DNA of 64,000 nt from Frigoribacterium sp. Leaf415 (GTDB lineage Bacteria > Actinomycetota > Actinomycetes > Actinomycetales > Microbacteriaceae). How positions within the stretch are numbered: the stretch's first letter is position 1; the number at the start of each line of letters is the position of its first letter. Location: positions 2,104,149-2,168,148 of the forward strand of contig NZ_LMQR01000001.1 in the NCBI RefSeq assembly GCF_001424645.1, read 5' to 3'. Of this stretch, positions 18,393 through 27,448 are shown piece by piece. The notes below the pieces were generated by a model. The model saw nothing but the letters and a program-made list of their open reading frames with translations. It was not told the DNA's origin and ran no database searches. The position numbers and the translations under genes were made by a program.

Positions 18393-19721
18393 CTACTCGA
18401 CGGTGATCGACTGGGCCTTCATCGCGGCCACGGTCTTCTCCTGGCCCGACTTCAGGGCGTCGAGGAGGGTGCCGTCACCCGAGGCGGCAGCCCCGAAGCC
18501 GTCCGAGATGTCGCTGTAGGTCTGCGTCATCGTCGGGCCCCACGTGAAGGGCTGGATGTTCTCGGCGGCCTTCGCGAAGTCCTCGTAGATGGCCTGGTCG
18601 CCGTAGAACTCGACGCCCGAGGTCAGGGCCGGCAGGTCGGCGCCGGTCGTGGAGGCCGGGTAGAGGTTGGCCTCCTTGTTCAGCGCCTCGAGCGACTCGG
18701 TCGAGGTGTTCAGCCACACGAGGAACTTCGACGCCTCGGCGGGGTGCTCGCTGCCCTTGAAGACGACGTTCGACGACCCGCCCCAGGCGGCCGACGCGGA
18801 CTCGCCGTCCTTCCACTGCGGCATGGGCGCGACGGCCCACTTGCCGCTCGTGTCGGGAGCACCGCTCGAGATGGTGTTGGCCCCCCAGACGGCCGAGACC
18901 CAGGTCCAGTCCTGGTCGGTGTTGTAGGCGTTGTTCCACTCGTCGGTGAAGCTCGGCAGGGTCGTGACGAGGTTCTTCGAGATGAGGTCCTGCCAGTAGT
19001 CGGCGACCTTGGTCGAGGCCTCGTCACCCATGTCGACCTTCCAGGTGCCGTCCGCGGTGTCGAACCACTGGCCGCCGGCCTGCGAGACCAGACCGGCGAA
19101 CTGGTTCACGTCACCCTTGGCGAAGTTCGTGATGCTGCCGCCCAGCTCCTTGATCTTCACCGCGTCCTCGGCGTACTGCTCCCACGTGGTGGGGACGTCG
19201 AGGCCGGCCTGCTCGAAGAGGTCCTTGCGGTAGTAGAGCGCCATGGGGCCCGAGTCCTGCGGGATCGCGTAGACCGAGTCGGCTTCGCCGAAGGTGACCT
19301 GGTTCCAGAGGCCGTCGGCGTAGTCGGCCTTCGCGTCCGAGACGCCGTCGCACGAGGCGATGTTCGCCAGACCGTCCTGCACGCGGAACGCGGGCAGCGT
19401 GTCGTACTCGACCTGCCCGATGTCGGGGGCGTTGCCGGCCTGCAGCTGGTTGAAGAAGTTCTGGTACGTGCCGCTGTTGCCGTTCGGCACGATCGAGACC
19501 TTGACCTGGATGTCGGGGTTCTCCTCGTTCCAGAGCGCGACGACCTTGTCCATGTTCGGCACCCAGGTCGTGAAGTTGAGGGTGACCTTGCCGTCGGAGG
19601 GCTCGCACGAGGCGGCCTCGGCGGATCCGGAACCCCCGTCACTGCCGGAGCTGCAACCGGCGAGGGCGATGGTCGAGACCACGGCGGCTGCCGCGATCGT
19701 GAGGACTCGTGATTTCTTCAT
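18393..19721 (-). CDS. sugar ABC transporter substrate-binding lipoprotein
   Basis: The 442-residue precursor starts MKKSRVLTIAAAAVVSTIALAGC; the lipobox IALAGC marks lipid anchoring of Cys23. The mature part is a family-1 extracellular solute-binding protein (LNFTTWVPNMDKVVALWNEENPDIQVKV; GVEFYGDQ; FVVWLN-type hinge region), which captures oligosaccharides for the two permeases encoded upstream. Order on this strand is permease, permease, binding protein. No ATPase gene is present, so a shared MsiK-like ATPase elsewhere is likely. Specific sugar not evident. Confidence 0.9.
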   Translation of the reverse strand: MKKSRVLTIAAAAVVSTIALAGCSSGSDGGSGSAEAASCEPSDGKVTLNFTTWVPNMDKVVALWNEENPDIQVKVSIVPNGNSGTYQNFFNQLQAGNAPDIGQVEYDTLPAFRVQDGLANIASCDGVSDAKADYADGLWNQVTFGEADSVYAIPQDSGPMALYYRKDLFEQAGLDVPTTWEQYAEDAVKIKELGGSITNFAKGDVNQFAGLVSQAGGQWFDTADGTWKVDMGDEASTKVADYWQDLISKNLVTTLPSFTDEWNNAYNTDQDWTWVSAVWGANTISSGAPDTSGKWAVAPMPQWKDGESASAAWGGSSNVVFKGSEHPAEASKFLVWLNTSTESLEALNKEANLYPASTTGADLPALTSGVEFYGDQAIYEDFAKAAENIQPFTWGPTMTQTYSDISDGFGAAASGDGTLLDALKSGQEKTVAAMKAQSITVE

Positions 19722-19836
19722 CTGGATTCCAATCGGGGTGCGGAGCCGGGAAGAGCCGGCCACGGGAGGGAACGACGTCGTTGCCTTGCGGAGTGGAGGT
19801 CGAGGAGGTGCGGGTCGGTGGATCAGGACGGGTCGC

Positions 19837-20763
19837 TTACTTGAGGCCGCCGGACCCGAGGCCGCTGCGCCAGAAGCGCTGCAGGCTGAGGAAGGCGACG
19901 AGCAGGGGGACGATCGACACCAGTGCGCCGACGAGCACCAGGGTGCGCAGCTCGGGGTACTGACTGACGTTGGAGTTCCAGGTGTAGAGGCCGAGGGTCA
20001 CCGGGAAGAGCTCCTGGGACCGCAGCATCACGAGCGGCAGGAAGAAGTTGTTCCAGATCGCCACGAACTGGAACAGGAACACCGTCACGAGAGCGGGCGA
20101 CATCAGCCGGATCGCCACGGTGAAGAACGTGCGCAGTTCGCTCGAGCCGTCGATGCGCGCGGCCTCGACGATCTCGTCGGGGACGCTCGACGCCGCGTAG
20201 ATGCGGCTGAGGTACACGCCGAACGGGCTCACGATGCTGGGCAGGAACACCGCCCAGAAGGTGTCGGTCAGTTCGACCTTGCTGAAGATCAGGAACAGCG
20301 GCAGCGCCAGGGCCGTCGCCGGCACGAGCACGCCACCCAAGAAGATGTTGAACAGCGCCTCGCGACCCCAGAATCGGTACTTGGCCAGGGCGTAGCCGCA
20401 CATCGCCGACAGGATCGTGCCGAGCGCGCCGGCGACCGTCGCGTAGACGATGCTGTTGAGCATCCACCGCGGGAAGATGCCGTCGTTGTACGTGAACAGT
20501 CGGCCGACGTTGCCGACGAAGTCCTGCGCCGACGTCGGCGAGAACCAGAGGGCGGCGCTCGAGTTGAAGTTGTCGAGCGTCTTGGTCGACGACACCAGCA
20601 GCCAGAAGATCGGCACGAGGAAGTACAGCGTGAAGGCGCCCATGATGACCATGGCGGCCGTTCGCGACATCACGCTCTCACGGGGCCCACCGCCCCGTCG
20701 ACGTGCAGGGGTCGTCGCGTCGTCGAAGGACTGGGCGGGACGGATGGGAGCGTCGACGGTCAC
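19837..20763 (-). CDS. sugar ABC transporter permease (MalG-like)
   Basis: The 308-residue inner-membrane protein has six helices and the EAA loop EIVEAARIDGSSELRTFFTVAIRLMSPAL, which docks on the ATPase. The first 35 residues (rich in Pro/Arg) precede helix 1. The GTG start overlaps the stop of the MalF-like gene. Together with that gene it forms the channel for the carbohydrate delivered by the downstream binding protein. Confidence 0.9.
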   Translation of the reverse strand: MTVDAPIRPAQSFDDATTPARRRGGGPRESVMSRTAAMVIMGAFTLYFLVPIFWLLVSSTKTLDNFNSSAALWFSPTSAQDFVGNVGRLFTYNDGIFPRWMLNSIVYATVAGALGTILSAMCGYALAKYRFWGREALFNIFLGGVLVPATALALPLFLIFSKVELTDTFWAVFLPSIVSPFGVYLSRIYAASSVPDEIVEAARIDGSSELRTFFTVAIRLMSPALVTVFLFQFVAIWNNFFLPLVMLRSQELFPVTLGLYTWNSNVSQYPELRTLVLVGALVSIVPLLVAFLSLQRFWRSGLGSGGLK

Positions 20764-21692
20764 TGGTCGGCCTTCCGCTGGGTCAACCGGAGGAACCCGA
20801 TCGAGAGGATGAACGTGGCGACCGCGAGGACGACGCTGAACGCCGCCGCGAGGTTGAAGTTGGGCACCGAGGAGGTCGAGTAGACGAGCATGTTCGGCGT
20901 GAAGGTCGACGAGATGGTCGACGTGAACTGGCGGAAGACCAGGGGTTCGGTCAGCAGCTGCAGGGTGCCGATGACCGAGAAGACGGCGGTCAGCACGATC
21001 GCCGGAACGACCAGCGGGATCTTGATCGCCACGGCGATGCGCCACTGCGAGGCCCCGTCGAGGCGGGCCGCCTCGTAGATCTCGGTGGGGATCGCGAGGA
21101 GCGACGAGTAGATGATCAGCATGTTGTAGCCGACGAACACCCAGGTGACGACGTTGGCCACGGCCCAGAGCACCGTGCCGCCGTCGAGGAGGCCGGCCCG
21201 CGACGTGACGGCCGAGAACGGCGAGAGACTCGGCGAGTAGAGGTAGCCCCACATGATTGCGGCGATGACGCCCGGCACGGCGTAGGGCGCGAAGAACGCG
21301 AGGCGGAAGAAACGCTTGCCGCGCAGCAGGGGCGAGTCGAGCAGCAGTGCGAAGAGCAGGGCGAGCAGCAGCATCACCGGGACCTGGACGATGCCGAAGA
21401 GCAGCACTCGGCCGATGGACGACCAGAACTCGGTGTTCTGGAAGACCAACGCGTACTGCGAGAGGCCGCCGAAGACCTGGGTCGGGGCGCCGAAGGTGCC
21501 CTCGCGTTCGACCTTCTGCAGCGACTGGAAGACGGCGTAGAGGATCGGCGTCAGGTAGAACGCCGCGAAGAGCGCCGCGAAGGGGACGATGAAGATCGCG
21601 ATCGCCTTGCGGTACCGGAACGGCTTTCGCGGTCTCGTCGATCGCGGGGACGGCGGGGCGACGACGGCGGGCTCGGCAGCAGTCTGGGTCAC
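20760..21692 (-). CDS. sugar ABC transporter permease (MalF-like)
   Basis: The 310-residue protein has six helices and the EAA loop TEIYEAARLDGASQWRIAVAIKIPLVVPA. I use the GTG at 21692 (VTQTAAEPAVV), since upstream codons would read through the operator region. It is the first gene of a three-gene sugar-uptake operon divergent from a LacI regulator. Two inverted LacI-type boxes lie 75-145 bp before the start, so expression is probably sugar-inducible. Confidence 0.9.
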   Translation of the reverse strand: MTQTAAEPAVVAPPSPRSTRPRKPFRYRKAIAIFIVPFAALFAAFYLTPILYAVFQSLQKVEREGTFGAPTQVFGGLSQYALVFQNTEFWSSIGRVLLFGIVQVPVMLLLALLFALLLDSPLLRGKRFFRLAFFAPYAVPGVIAAIMWGYLYSPSLSPFSAVTSRAGLLDGGTVLWAVANVVTWVFVGYNMLIIYSSLLAIPTEIYEAARLDGASQWRIAVAIKIPLVVPAIVLTAVFSVIGTLQLLTEPLVFRQFTSTISSTFTPNMLVYSTSSVPNFNLAAAFSVVLAVATFILSIGFLRLTQRKADQ

Positions 21693-21769
21693 ACGGGGCC
21701 TCGGCTTCTTCGGCGGGGTGTCCTTCACGAACGGCCGGAGGCCCTTCGACGGCGAAGGTTCACAGGGTT

Positions 21770-21833
21770 TCTGTGATCGTTCCCAGAACGGAGCCGAAAG
21801 GATCGGGCAGGACTTTCTGGGAACGTTCACAGA
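21770..21833. promoter_or_regulatory. paired LacI-type operators of the sugar operon
   Basis: TCTGTGATCGTTCCCAGAA (21770-21788) and its near-exact inverse TTCTGGGAACGTTCACAGA (21815-21833) face each other with 45 bp between centres. Each holds the TGGGAACGTTCxCA core known for actinobacterial LacI-family sites. Confidence 0.75.
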
Positions 21834-21921
21834 GCTAAGCCCACGGTCGCCGGTTTGTCAAAGCGGAGGGGCCGACCGTGATCGTACGGTTACCCGACCG
21901 GCCGTCCGCCCTCCGCCCTCC

Positions 21922-21935
21922 CGGGAACGATCCCG
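21922..21935. promoter_or_regulatory. third LacI-type box before the regulator gene
   Basis: CGGGAACGATCCCG is a nearly perfect palindrome with the same GGGAACG core, 30 bp before the LacI start codon. This suggests autoregulation. Confidence 0.6.
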
Positions 21936-21965
21936 AGCGTCCCGGGCTCCGCTAAGGTGACCGAC

Positions 21966-22988
21966 ATGCCCGGTCCGAGATCTCCGCGTCGGCGTGCCAC
22001 GATCCACGACGTGGCCGCCGAGGCCGGCATCTCCCGGGGCACCGTGTCGCGCGTGCTGAACAACGAACCGTACGTCTCGCACCAGGCGCGCGAGGCCGTC
22101 GAGGCCGCCGTGGCCAAGGTGGGCTACGTCCGCAACGCGGCGGCGCGCAACCTCGTCACCCAGCGGTCACGAGCGATCGCGTTGATCGTCCACGAGCCTC
22201 ACTCGGTCGTGCTCGACGATCCCAACATCGGCAACATCTTGATCGGCACCAACGCCGTGCTGTCGCAAGCCGACCACCAACTCGTCACGCTGATGATCGA
22301 CTCCCAGCGCGACAGCGACCGCGTGGTCGAGTACCTGCGCGGCGGCTTCGTCGACGGGGCGATCATCCTGTCCGCCCGGACGGGCGACCCCATCTCTCAG
22401 GCCGTCGCCGAGCTCGGGCTGGCGGCCTCGTTCGTCGGCCACCCGAGTGACGCTCCCGACATCCCGTTCATCGGCATCGACAACCAGGCCGCCGCCGAGG
22501 CGATCGTGCGCCGACTCGTCTCGACGGGACGCACCCGGGTCGGCATGCTCGCCTCCGGACTCGACCGCGACTCGGGCGAGGACCGCCTCGCAGGTTTCCG
22601 TGCCGCGCTCGGCGACCTCTTCGACCCGGACCTCGTGGTGCGCAACCCGTTCTACAGCTACGCGGCCGGCGTCAACGGCATGACGGAGTTGCTCGCGCGG
22701 GACGCCCGCGTCGACGGGGTCTTCGCGGCGTCGGACGCCGTCGCCGCCGGGGCCCTCGACGTCCTCCACCGGCGCGGGATCTCGGTGCCCGACGACCTCG
22801 GGATCGTCGGCTTCGACGACAGCTCCTGGGCACTGCGCTGCACGCCGCCCCTCTCGACCGTGCGCCAGCCCGCCGAGGAGCTGGGCCGGCGGGCCGCCCG
22901 CCAGGTACTCGACCAACTCGGCGGGGCCGACGGGACGCGCACCGGGGTCCTGCTGCCGACCGAGATCATGTGGCGCGAGAGCGCCTGA
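21966..22988 (+). CDS. LacI-family transcriptional regulator
   Basis: The 340-residue protein has the LacI DNA-binding head (RRATIHDVAAEAGISRGTVSRVLNNEPYVSHQAREAVEAA, residues 8-48) and a periplasmic-binding-like sensor domain (GIVGFDDSSWALRCTPPLSTV near residue 285). The ATG has AAGGTGA at good distance; a GTG 9 bp earlier is possible. It is divergent from the sugar transport operon and should repress it until the sugar or a derivative binds. Confidence 0.92.
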   Translation: MPGPRSPRRRATIHDVAAEAGISRGTVSRVLNNEPYVSHQAREAVEAAVAKVGYVRNAAARNLVTQRSRAIALIVHEPHSVVLDDPNIGNILIGTNAVLSQADHQLVTLMIDSQRDSDRVVEYLRGGFVDGAIILSARTGDPISQAVAELGLAASFVGHPSDAPDIPFIGIDNQAAAEAIVRRLVSTGRTRVGMLASGLDRDSGEDRLAGFRAALGDLFDPDLVVRNPFYSYAAGVNGMTELLARDARVDGVFAASDAVAAGALDVLHRRGISVPDDLGIVGFDDSSWALRCTPPLSTVRQPAEELGRRAARQVLDQLGGADGTRTGVLLPTEIMWRESA

Positions 22989-23042
22989 CCCGCACCCGGC
23001 GCAACACCGGTGGCGCGACGCGACGAGCCCGGATCATGTCGG

Positions 23043-23483
23043 TCAGCGGAGTGCGGTCGCGAACCCCCGCAGGGCCTCGGCCACCTGTCGACGCGCGGCC
23101 GGTGTGAGCCCGGCCGTCATCCTGTCCTCGACCCCGCGCACGGCGGCGCTCGCGACAGCGAGCTGACGCCTCCCGGCCGCGGTCAACTCGGTCGGCAACG
23201 CCCGCCCCGACGGCGCCCGGTCGGCTCGCCGTACGAATCCGTCACGCTCGAGCGACTGCAGCAGCACGTTCATCGACTGCCGCGTGACGAAGGCGCCACG
23301 AGCGAGTTCGGAGTTCGACAGCCCGGGCCGCTGGGCCAGCAGCTCGAGGCACGAATAGTGCGTGATGGTCATGCCGAGCGGACGCAGCTCGGCCTCCATG
23401 GCGGCGCGCAGGGCACTCGACGCCTCTTTCAGCAGGTAGCCCACCGAGGTCTCGAGGTCGATCGCCGATCCGACTTGACTCAT
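23043..23483 (-). CDS. MarR-family regulator
   Basis: The 146-residue protein has the MarR winged helix: LGMTITHYSCLELLAQRPGLSNSELARGAFVTRQSMNVLLQSLERDGFVRR (about residues 35-85). It is divergent from a VOC-domain gene, and two ATGTCA-N6-TGACAT operators lie in the 72-bp spacer, one overlapping its own start codon. It should repress itself and the VOC protein. Ligand unknown. Confidence 0.88.
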   Translation of the reverse strand: MSQVGSAIDLETSVGYLLKEASSALRAAMEAELRPLGMTITHYSCLELLAQRPGLSNSELARGAFVTRQSMNVLLQSLERDGFVRRADRAPSGRALPTELTAAGRRQLAVASAAVRGVEDRMTAGLTPAARRQVAEALRGFATALR

Positions 23484-23527
23484 GTCAGTAGTCTGACATA
23501 GGTTCGGCGATGTCAACTAACTGACAC
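23482..23527. promoter_or_regulatory. two MarR-type operators
   Basis: ATGTCAG-TAGT-CTGACAT (23482-23499) is a perfect inverted repeat. ATGTCA-ACTAAC-TGACAC (23510-23527) is a second site with the same layout, 28 bp centre to centre, between the divergent MarR and VOC genes. Confidence 0.8.
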
Positions 23528-23555
23528 TCACCCTACCCACGAGAGCAGGCGCACC

Positions 23556-23918
23556 ATGACCGCCATCGGTCCCGACTTCATCTCCCTCCAGGTCCGCGAC
23601 GTCGAGCGCTCGGCAGCCTTCTACGAAGAGCACCTCGGCCTCACCCGGCAGGACGGCCCGCCGCACGCGGTCGTCTTCGCCACGACGCCGATCGCCTTCG
23701 CCGTGCGCGGCCCGCTGCCCGGCGTCGACCTCGACGCGGCCCCGCTCGGTCGCGGCGTCGGCCTCTGGCTGCTCGCCCCCGACGCGCAGGCCATCCACGA
23801 CGCCCTGGTCGCCGCCGGCGTCGAGATCGCCACCTCACCGGTCGACGGCCCTTTCGGCCGCACCTTCACCTTCGTCGACCCCGACGGCTACCAGGTCACC
23901 CTGCACGACCGCGCGTGA
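23556..23918 (+). CDS. VOC-family (glyoxalase/bleomycin-resistance fold) protein
   Basis: The 120-residue single-domain protein runs from DFISLQVRDVERSAAFYEEHLGL to FTFVDPDGYQVTLHD, the paired beta-alpha-beta-beta-beta unit of the vicinal-oxygen-chelate family. Such proteins bind a metal or sequester or modify small molecules. The likely metal ligand Glu is replaced by Gln in DGYQVTLHD, so enzymatic metal chemistry is uncertain. Regulation by the adjacent MarR suggests a stress- or drug-related role. Confidence 0.85.
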   Translation: MTAIGPDFISLQVRDVERSAAFYEEHLGLTRQDGPPHAVVFATTPIAFAVRGPLPGVDLDAAPLGRGVGLWLLAPDAQAIHDALVAAGVEIATSPVDGPFGRTFTFVDPDGYQVTLHDRA

Positions 23919-24131
23919 CGCCCGGCACCTCCGGCCCAGGCGGAGGCCCAGGACGAGGAGGCGCGGCGCACGGCCGCCTCGGAGGTCACGTCGGTAGGTC
24001 ACGTCGGTCGGACGGGTCGTCCGGACGGGTCGTCCTTTCGGACGCGATCCGCGGACCGGACGGTCGATGTGCCGGGAGGGGCGGCCGCGAGACGCTGGCA
24101 TCGTCCCCGCACCGAACACGAAGGAACTCGC

Positions 24132-24677
24132 ATGCGCCTCCCCCGCACCACTCTCGTCACCCTCGCCGCCCTCGCCGTGGCCGTCACGGCCGGCTGCACC
24201 TCGACGTCCTCGCCGAGCCCGGACTCCTCGACCGCGCGACTCGCCTCGACGGTCACCGAGGGCTCGGTCGTCCAGGCGCAGAGGCTGAGCTCGTCCGAGG
24301 CGATGAAGGCCGCGTCCGCCGCTCTCGCCGCCGCCGAAGCGGACGGAACGGGTTTCGTCAGCGTCTCGGTCGTCGACCGGAACGGCCAGCTCCAGGCCTA
24401 CGTCCGGGGCGAGAACGCCGCCGCCCACACCCTCGACGCCTCTCGCGAGAAGGCCTACACGGCCGCCGCGTTCGGTGCCGCCACGTCCGAGCTCGCCGAG
24501 CGGGCCAGCGGCGACGGTGCCGGGCTGCGCGACCTCGACGGCACCCTCTTCCTCGCAGGGGGCGTCCCGGTCAAGGCCGGCGAGGCCTCGATCGGGGGCA
24601 TCGGCGTCGGCGGCGCCCCCTCGGGCAACAAGGACCAGGAGTACGCCCAGGCCGGGCTCGACGCGATCGCCGAGTGA
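24132..24677 (+). CDS. HbpS/GlcG-family lipoprotein, possible haem-sensing partner
   Basis: The 181-residue precursor has a lipoprotein signal with lipobox VTAGC (Cys about residue 22) and a Ser/Pro-rich tether. The domain has GlcG/HbpS features: LSSSEAMKAASAALAAAEADG, SVVDRNGQLQAYVRGENAA, ASREKAYTAAAFG, and GGVPVKAGEASIGGIGVGGA. HbpS of Streptomyces binds haem outside the cell and modulates the SenS/SenR two-component pair. Here a two-domain kinase/regulator pair lies immediately downstream in convergent orientation, so an analogous sensing role is plausible. GAAGGA supports the ATG start. Confidence 0.78.
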   Translation: MRLPRTTLVTLAALAVAVTAGCTSTSSPSPDSSTARLASTVTEGSVVQAQRLSSSEAMKAASAALAAAEADGTGFVSVSVVDRNGQLQAYVRGENAAAHTLDASREKAYTAAAFGAATSELAERASGDGAGLRDLDGTLFLAGGVPVKAGEASIGGIGVGGAPSGNKDQEYAQAGLDAIAE

Positions 24678-24692
24678 GGCGCGCGGCCCCGC

Positions 24693-25307
24693 TCACGTGA
24701 GCTCGATGACGCCGCGGCGGGTCGCTTCCGCGACCGCCGCGGCGCGGCCGTCCACGCCGAGCTTGGCGAAGACGCGGACCAGGTGGGTCTTGACCGTCGA
24801 CTCGCTGAGGTAGAGCCGTTCGGCGATGGCTCGGTTCGTCAGCCCGGCGCCGAGGAGTTCGAGCACCTCCCCCTCGCGCGGCGTCAGCGTCTCGTCGGGC
24901 CGCTGCACCCGGTCGAGCATCCGACCGGCGACGGCGTGGGAGAACACCGCCGTCCCGGCGGCGACCGACCGCACGGCCGCCGCGAGCTCGTCCGACGACG
25001 CGTCCTTGAGCAGGTATCCCGTGGCACCGGCCGCCAGTGCCCGCGTGATCGCCAGGTCGGTGCCCGAGGCCGTGAAGACCAGGACCCGCGTGGAACCGAC
25101 GAGGTCGGGAATGAGTTCCCCGCCGTCGCGCTGACCGAGACCCAGGTCGAGCAACACGACGTCGGGAGCGACGTCCTGGACGAGCCGCGCGACCGAGGCG
25201 GGGCTACCGGTGGTGCCGACGACGTCGATGTCCTCGTACGACGCGAGGACCGCCGCGACTCCGGCCCGTAGGACCGGGTGGTCGTCGACGATCACGACGC
25301 GGATCAC
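24693..25307 (-). CDS. LuxR-type response regulator
   Basis: The 204-residue regulator has a receiver domain (VVIVDDHPVLRAGVAAVL; phospho-Asp in VVLLDLGLG near residue 54; Lys in LLKDAS) and a C-terminal LuxR helix-turn-helix (LTPREGEVLELLGAGLTNRAIAERLYLSESTVKTHL). The GTG start overlaps the kinase stop by GTGA. It ends 15 bp from the convergent HbpS-like gene. Layout and architecture resemble SenR of the Streptomyces HbpS-SenS-SenR system. Confidence 0.92.
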   Translation of the reverse strand: MIRVVIVDDHPVLRAGVAAVLASYEDIDVVGTTGSPASVARLVQDVAPDVVLLDLGLGQRDGGELIPDLVGSTRVLVFTASGTDLAITRALAAGATGYLLKDASSDELAAAVRSVAAGTAVFSHAVAGRMLDRVQRPDETLTPREGEVLELLGAGLTNRAIAERLYLSESTVKTHLVRVFAKLGVDGRAAAVAEATRRGVIELT

Positions 25308-26530
25308 GACTCCACCCACGGCACGACCACCTCGACGACCGTCCCGCACGCATCGGACCCGATGGTGAGCGCACCGCCCACCGCCGCGAGGCGTCGCCGC
25401 ATGATCGAGAGCCCGTGCCCACCGTCGGGCCCGCCAGGTCGCGTGGCACGGGGATCGAAGCCGACGCCGTCGTCGCTGACCCGCAGCACGACCCCGTGCT
25501 CGTCGTACCGGAGCTCGAGCGCGACGCAGGTGGCCCTCGCATGTCGCTCCGCGTTGCCGAGCGCCCCCTGGGCGGCCCTCAGCACCGCGAGGGACGACTC
25601 GGCAGGAAGCGCTCGCGGCTCTCCGGTCACCTCACAGGAGGCACCCACCCGAGCGGCCGCCTCGGCGAGCTCGCCCTCGAAGCCGGCCGCCGCCTCCTGA
25701 ACCGACCCCGACTCGAGTTCGTGGACGAGCGCCCGGGTGTCCGAGACCGCGACCCGGAGCGCCCGGCGCGCGTCCTCCGCGTGCCTCCCCTCGCCCGTGC
25801 GCTCGGCGGCGTCGGCGAGGAAGAGGGCACCGGCGACGGACTGCACCACCGTGTCGTGCAGCTCGCCGGCGAGATGACGTCGGGCCTCGAGACGATCGGC
25901 ACGTCGCTCGGCCGCCGAGACCAGGGCGCGCGTGGCCGTCAGCTCGCGGACCGTGCGAGCACGGGCGTCGAGCGCGGCCCGGGCGAGTGCCACCGCGAGC
26001 AGGAAGACGAGGCCTGCGAGCGCACAGCCCAGCACGAGCCCGACGTCGTCGCGCGCGCCGGCCAGGCGCGGTACCGCCACGACGACGGCCGACACCGCCG
26101 CGCCTCCGGAGATCGTCGCGACGACGACGGGAGTCGTCACCTGGAGGAGGACGACGAGCGGGACGACGCTCCAGGCGGTGCTGGGCGCGAGCAGGACGAG
26201 GGCGACCGTGCCGAGCGCGAGACCGGCCAGGGCCGGTGGCGGGCACGGCCTCCGCGCGGGGGTCAGGGTGAGCGCCGCCGCCGTGACGGCCAGGAGCGCC
26301 CCCAGGATCACGACGACGAAGTGGTCCGCATCGGCGGCGTGACGGTCGTGGTAGCGGACCGTGCCGACGGCGGTGGTCACGGAGAACGCCGCCGCGGCCG
26401 GCATGATCGGGCGCCTCTCGATGCGACGTCTCGTCCGGGTGACCAGGTCACCCGCCGGGTGGGGCGTGGGCCCTGCCCGCCCGTCCCGAACCGCCGTCGG
26501 GGGTTGACGCAAGATGGGCCGGTTCGTCAT
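25304..26530 (-). CDS. sensor histidine kinase (HisKA_3 type, SenS/DesK-like)
   Basis: The 408-residue kinase has an N-terminal membrane part with about five helices and minimal extracellular loops. A HisKA_3 dimerisation helix follows, with the phosphorylated His in RRHLAGELHDTVVQSVAG (about residue 225), then a HATPase domain (DDGVGFDPRATRPGGPDGGHGLSIM). Short loops imply sensing within the membrane or through a partner such as the neighbouring HbpS-like lipoprotein. Starts at 26530 or 26404 are possible. It is cotranscribed and overlapping with the LuxR-type regulator. Confidence 0.9.
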   Translation of the reverse strand: MTNRPILRQPPTAVRDGRAGPTPHPAGDLVTRTRRRIERRPIMPAAAAFSVTTAVGTVRYHDRHAADADHFVVVILGALLAVTAAALTLTPARRPCPPPALAGLALGTVALVLLAPSTAWSVVPLVVLLQVTTPVVVATISGGAAVSAVVVAVPRLAGARDDVGLVLGCALAGLVFLLAVALARAALDARARTVRELTATRALVSAAERRADRLEARRHLAGELHDTVVQSVAGALFLADAAERTGEGRHAEDARRALRVAVSDTRALVHELESGSVQEAAAGFEGELAEAAARVGASCEVTGEPRALPAESSLAVLRAAQGALGNAERHARATCVALELRYDEHGVVLRVSDDGVGFDPRATRPGGPDGGHGLSIMRRRLAAVGGALTIGSDACGTVVEVVVPWVES

Positions 26531-26641
26531 CCGGACAGCATCGACGCCGTCGGATGAGAGGGCGCTGTGAATGAGACATGTGACGTTCTCGTGGATGCCG
26601 CGCGTCGACGCCGCCCTGGTGACGAGCCGTCGGTCACCGCG

Positions 26642-27448
26642 TCACTCGTGGACGTCGTCGTCGTCCTGGGTGCTGAGGTAGAGGCGGTGGCTGGTGACGA
26701 TCAGCGAGAGCCAGCCGATGCCGCTGACCCAGCCGACGGCCACGTCGGTGAACCAGTGGGCCCCGAGCAACACGCGGGACAGCCCCACGACGCCGGCCGT
26801 CCCGGCCGCGGCGCCGACGAGGGCGACCTGCGGCGCCTGCTTCTCCTGTCGGAGGGCGAGGAGGTAGGCGAGCACGCCGAGGATCGTGGTCGTGTTCAGG
26901 GTGTGGCCCGACGGGAACGACGGGGACTTCTCGTACGGCGGGATGGCTTCGTGCCGGTCGGGCCGGTTGCGCTTGATGAGCTTCTTGCCCACGACCGTCA
27001 TGGCGAGGGAGCCCGCACCGGCCGCCACGACGAGGGCGACGGGGCTGGGGTGGCGGTCCCGGAAGCCGAAGGCCGCGGCGGCTCCGACGGTGACGGCGGG
27101 CAGGACGACGGGTCCGAAGACGTGGGCGATGGCGGCGGCCGCGCCGTTCGTCGCCGGCGAGCGGAGCTTCTTCGCTCGCTCGAGCGCCGGTCGGTCGAGG
27201 CTCTCGATGCCGTCGCGGCCCGTCACGCCGTCGTAGATGTAGGCGGCCCCGGCGGTGGCCGCGATCGCGATGCCGCCCCCGACGGCGAGCGTCGCGACGA
27301 GGGCGCGGCGCGCGCCGACCTTCTGCGCGACGGTCTTGTGCCGCGACGCGAGCCGCTGGCCGGCGGCGGACCGCCACTCGGTGAGATCGCGACGGCCGAT
27401 CTGCCGGTCGTAGCGGGTCGTGCGGGCGTTCTCTGCGGCGGTCGGCAT
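26642..27448 (-). CDS. PAP2-family membrane phosphatase
   Basis: The 268-residue protein carries the three PAP2 motifs: KKLIKRNRP, PSFPSGHT, and SRVLLGAHWFTDV (about residues 155-240), with five to six membrane helices. These enzymes dephosphorylate lipid phosphates such as phosphatidic acid or undecaprenyl pyrophosphate. The N-terminal 45 residues are basic and cytosolic. It lies 111 bp upstream of the histidine kinase on the same strand but has no evident functional link. Confidence 0.88.
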   Translation of the reverse strand: MPTAAENARTTRYDRQIGRRDLTEWRSAAGQRLASRHKTVAQKVGARRALVATLAVGGGIAIAATAGAAYIYDGVTGRDGIESLDRPALERAKKLRSPATNGAAAAIAHVFGPVVLPAVTVGAAAAFGFRDRHPSPVALVVAAGAGSLAMTVVGKKLIKRNRPDRHEAIPPYEKSPSFPSGHTLNTTTILGVLAYLLALRQEKQAPQVALVGAAAGTAGVVGLSRVLLGAHWFTDVAVGWVSGIGWLSLIVTSHRLYLSTQDDDDVHE

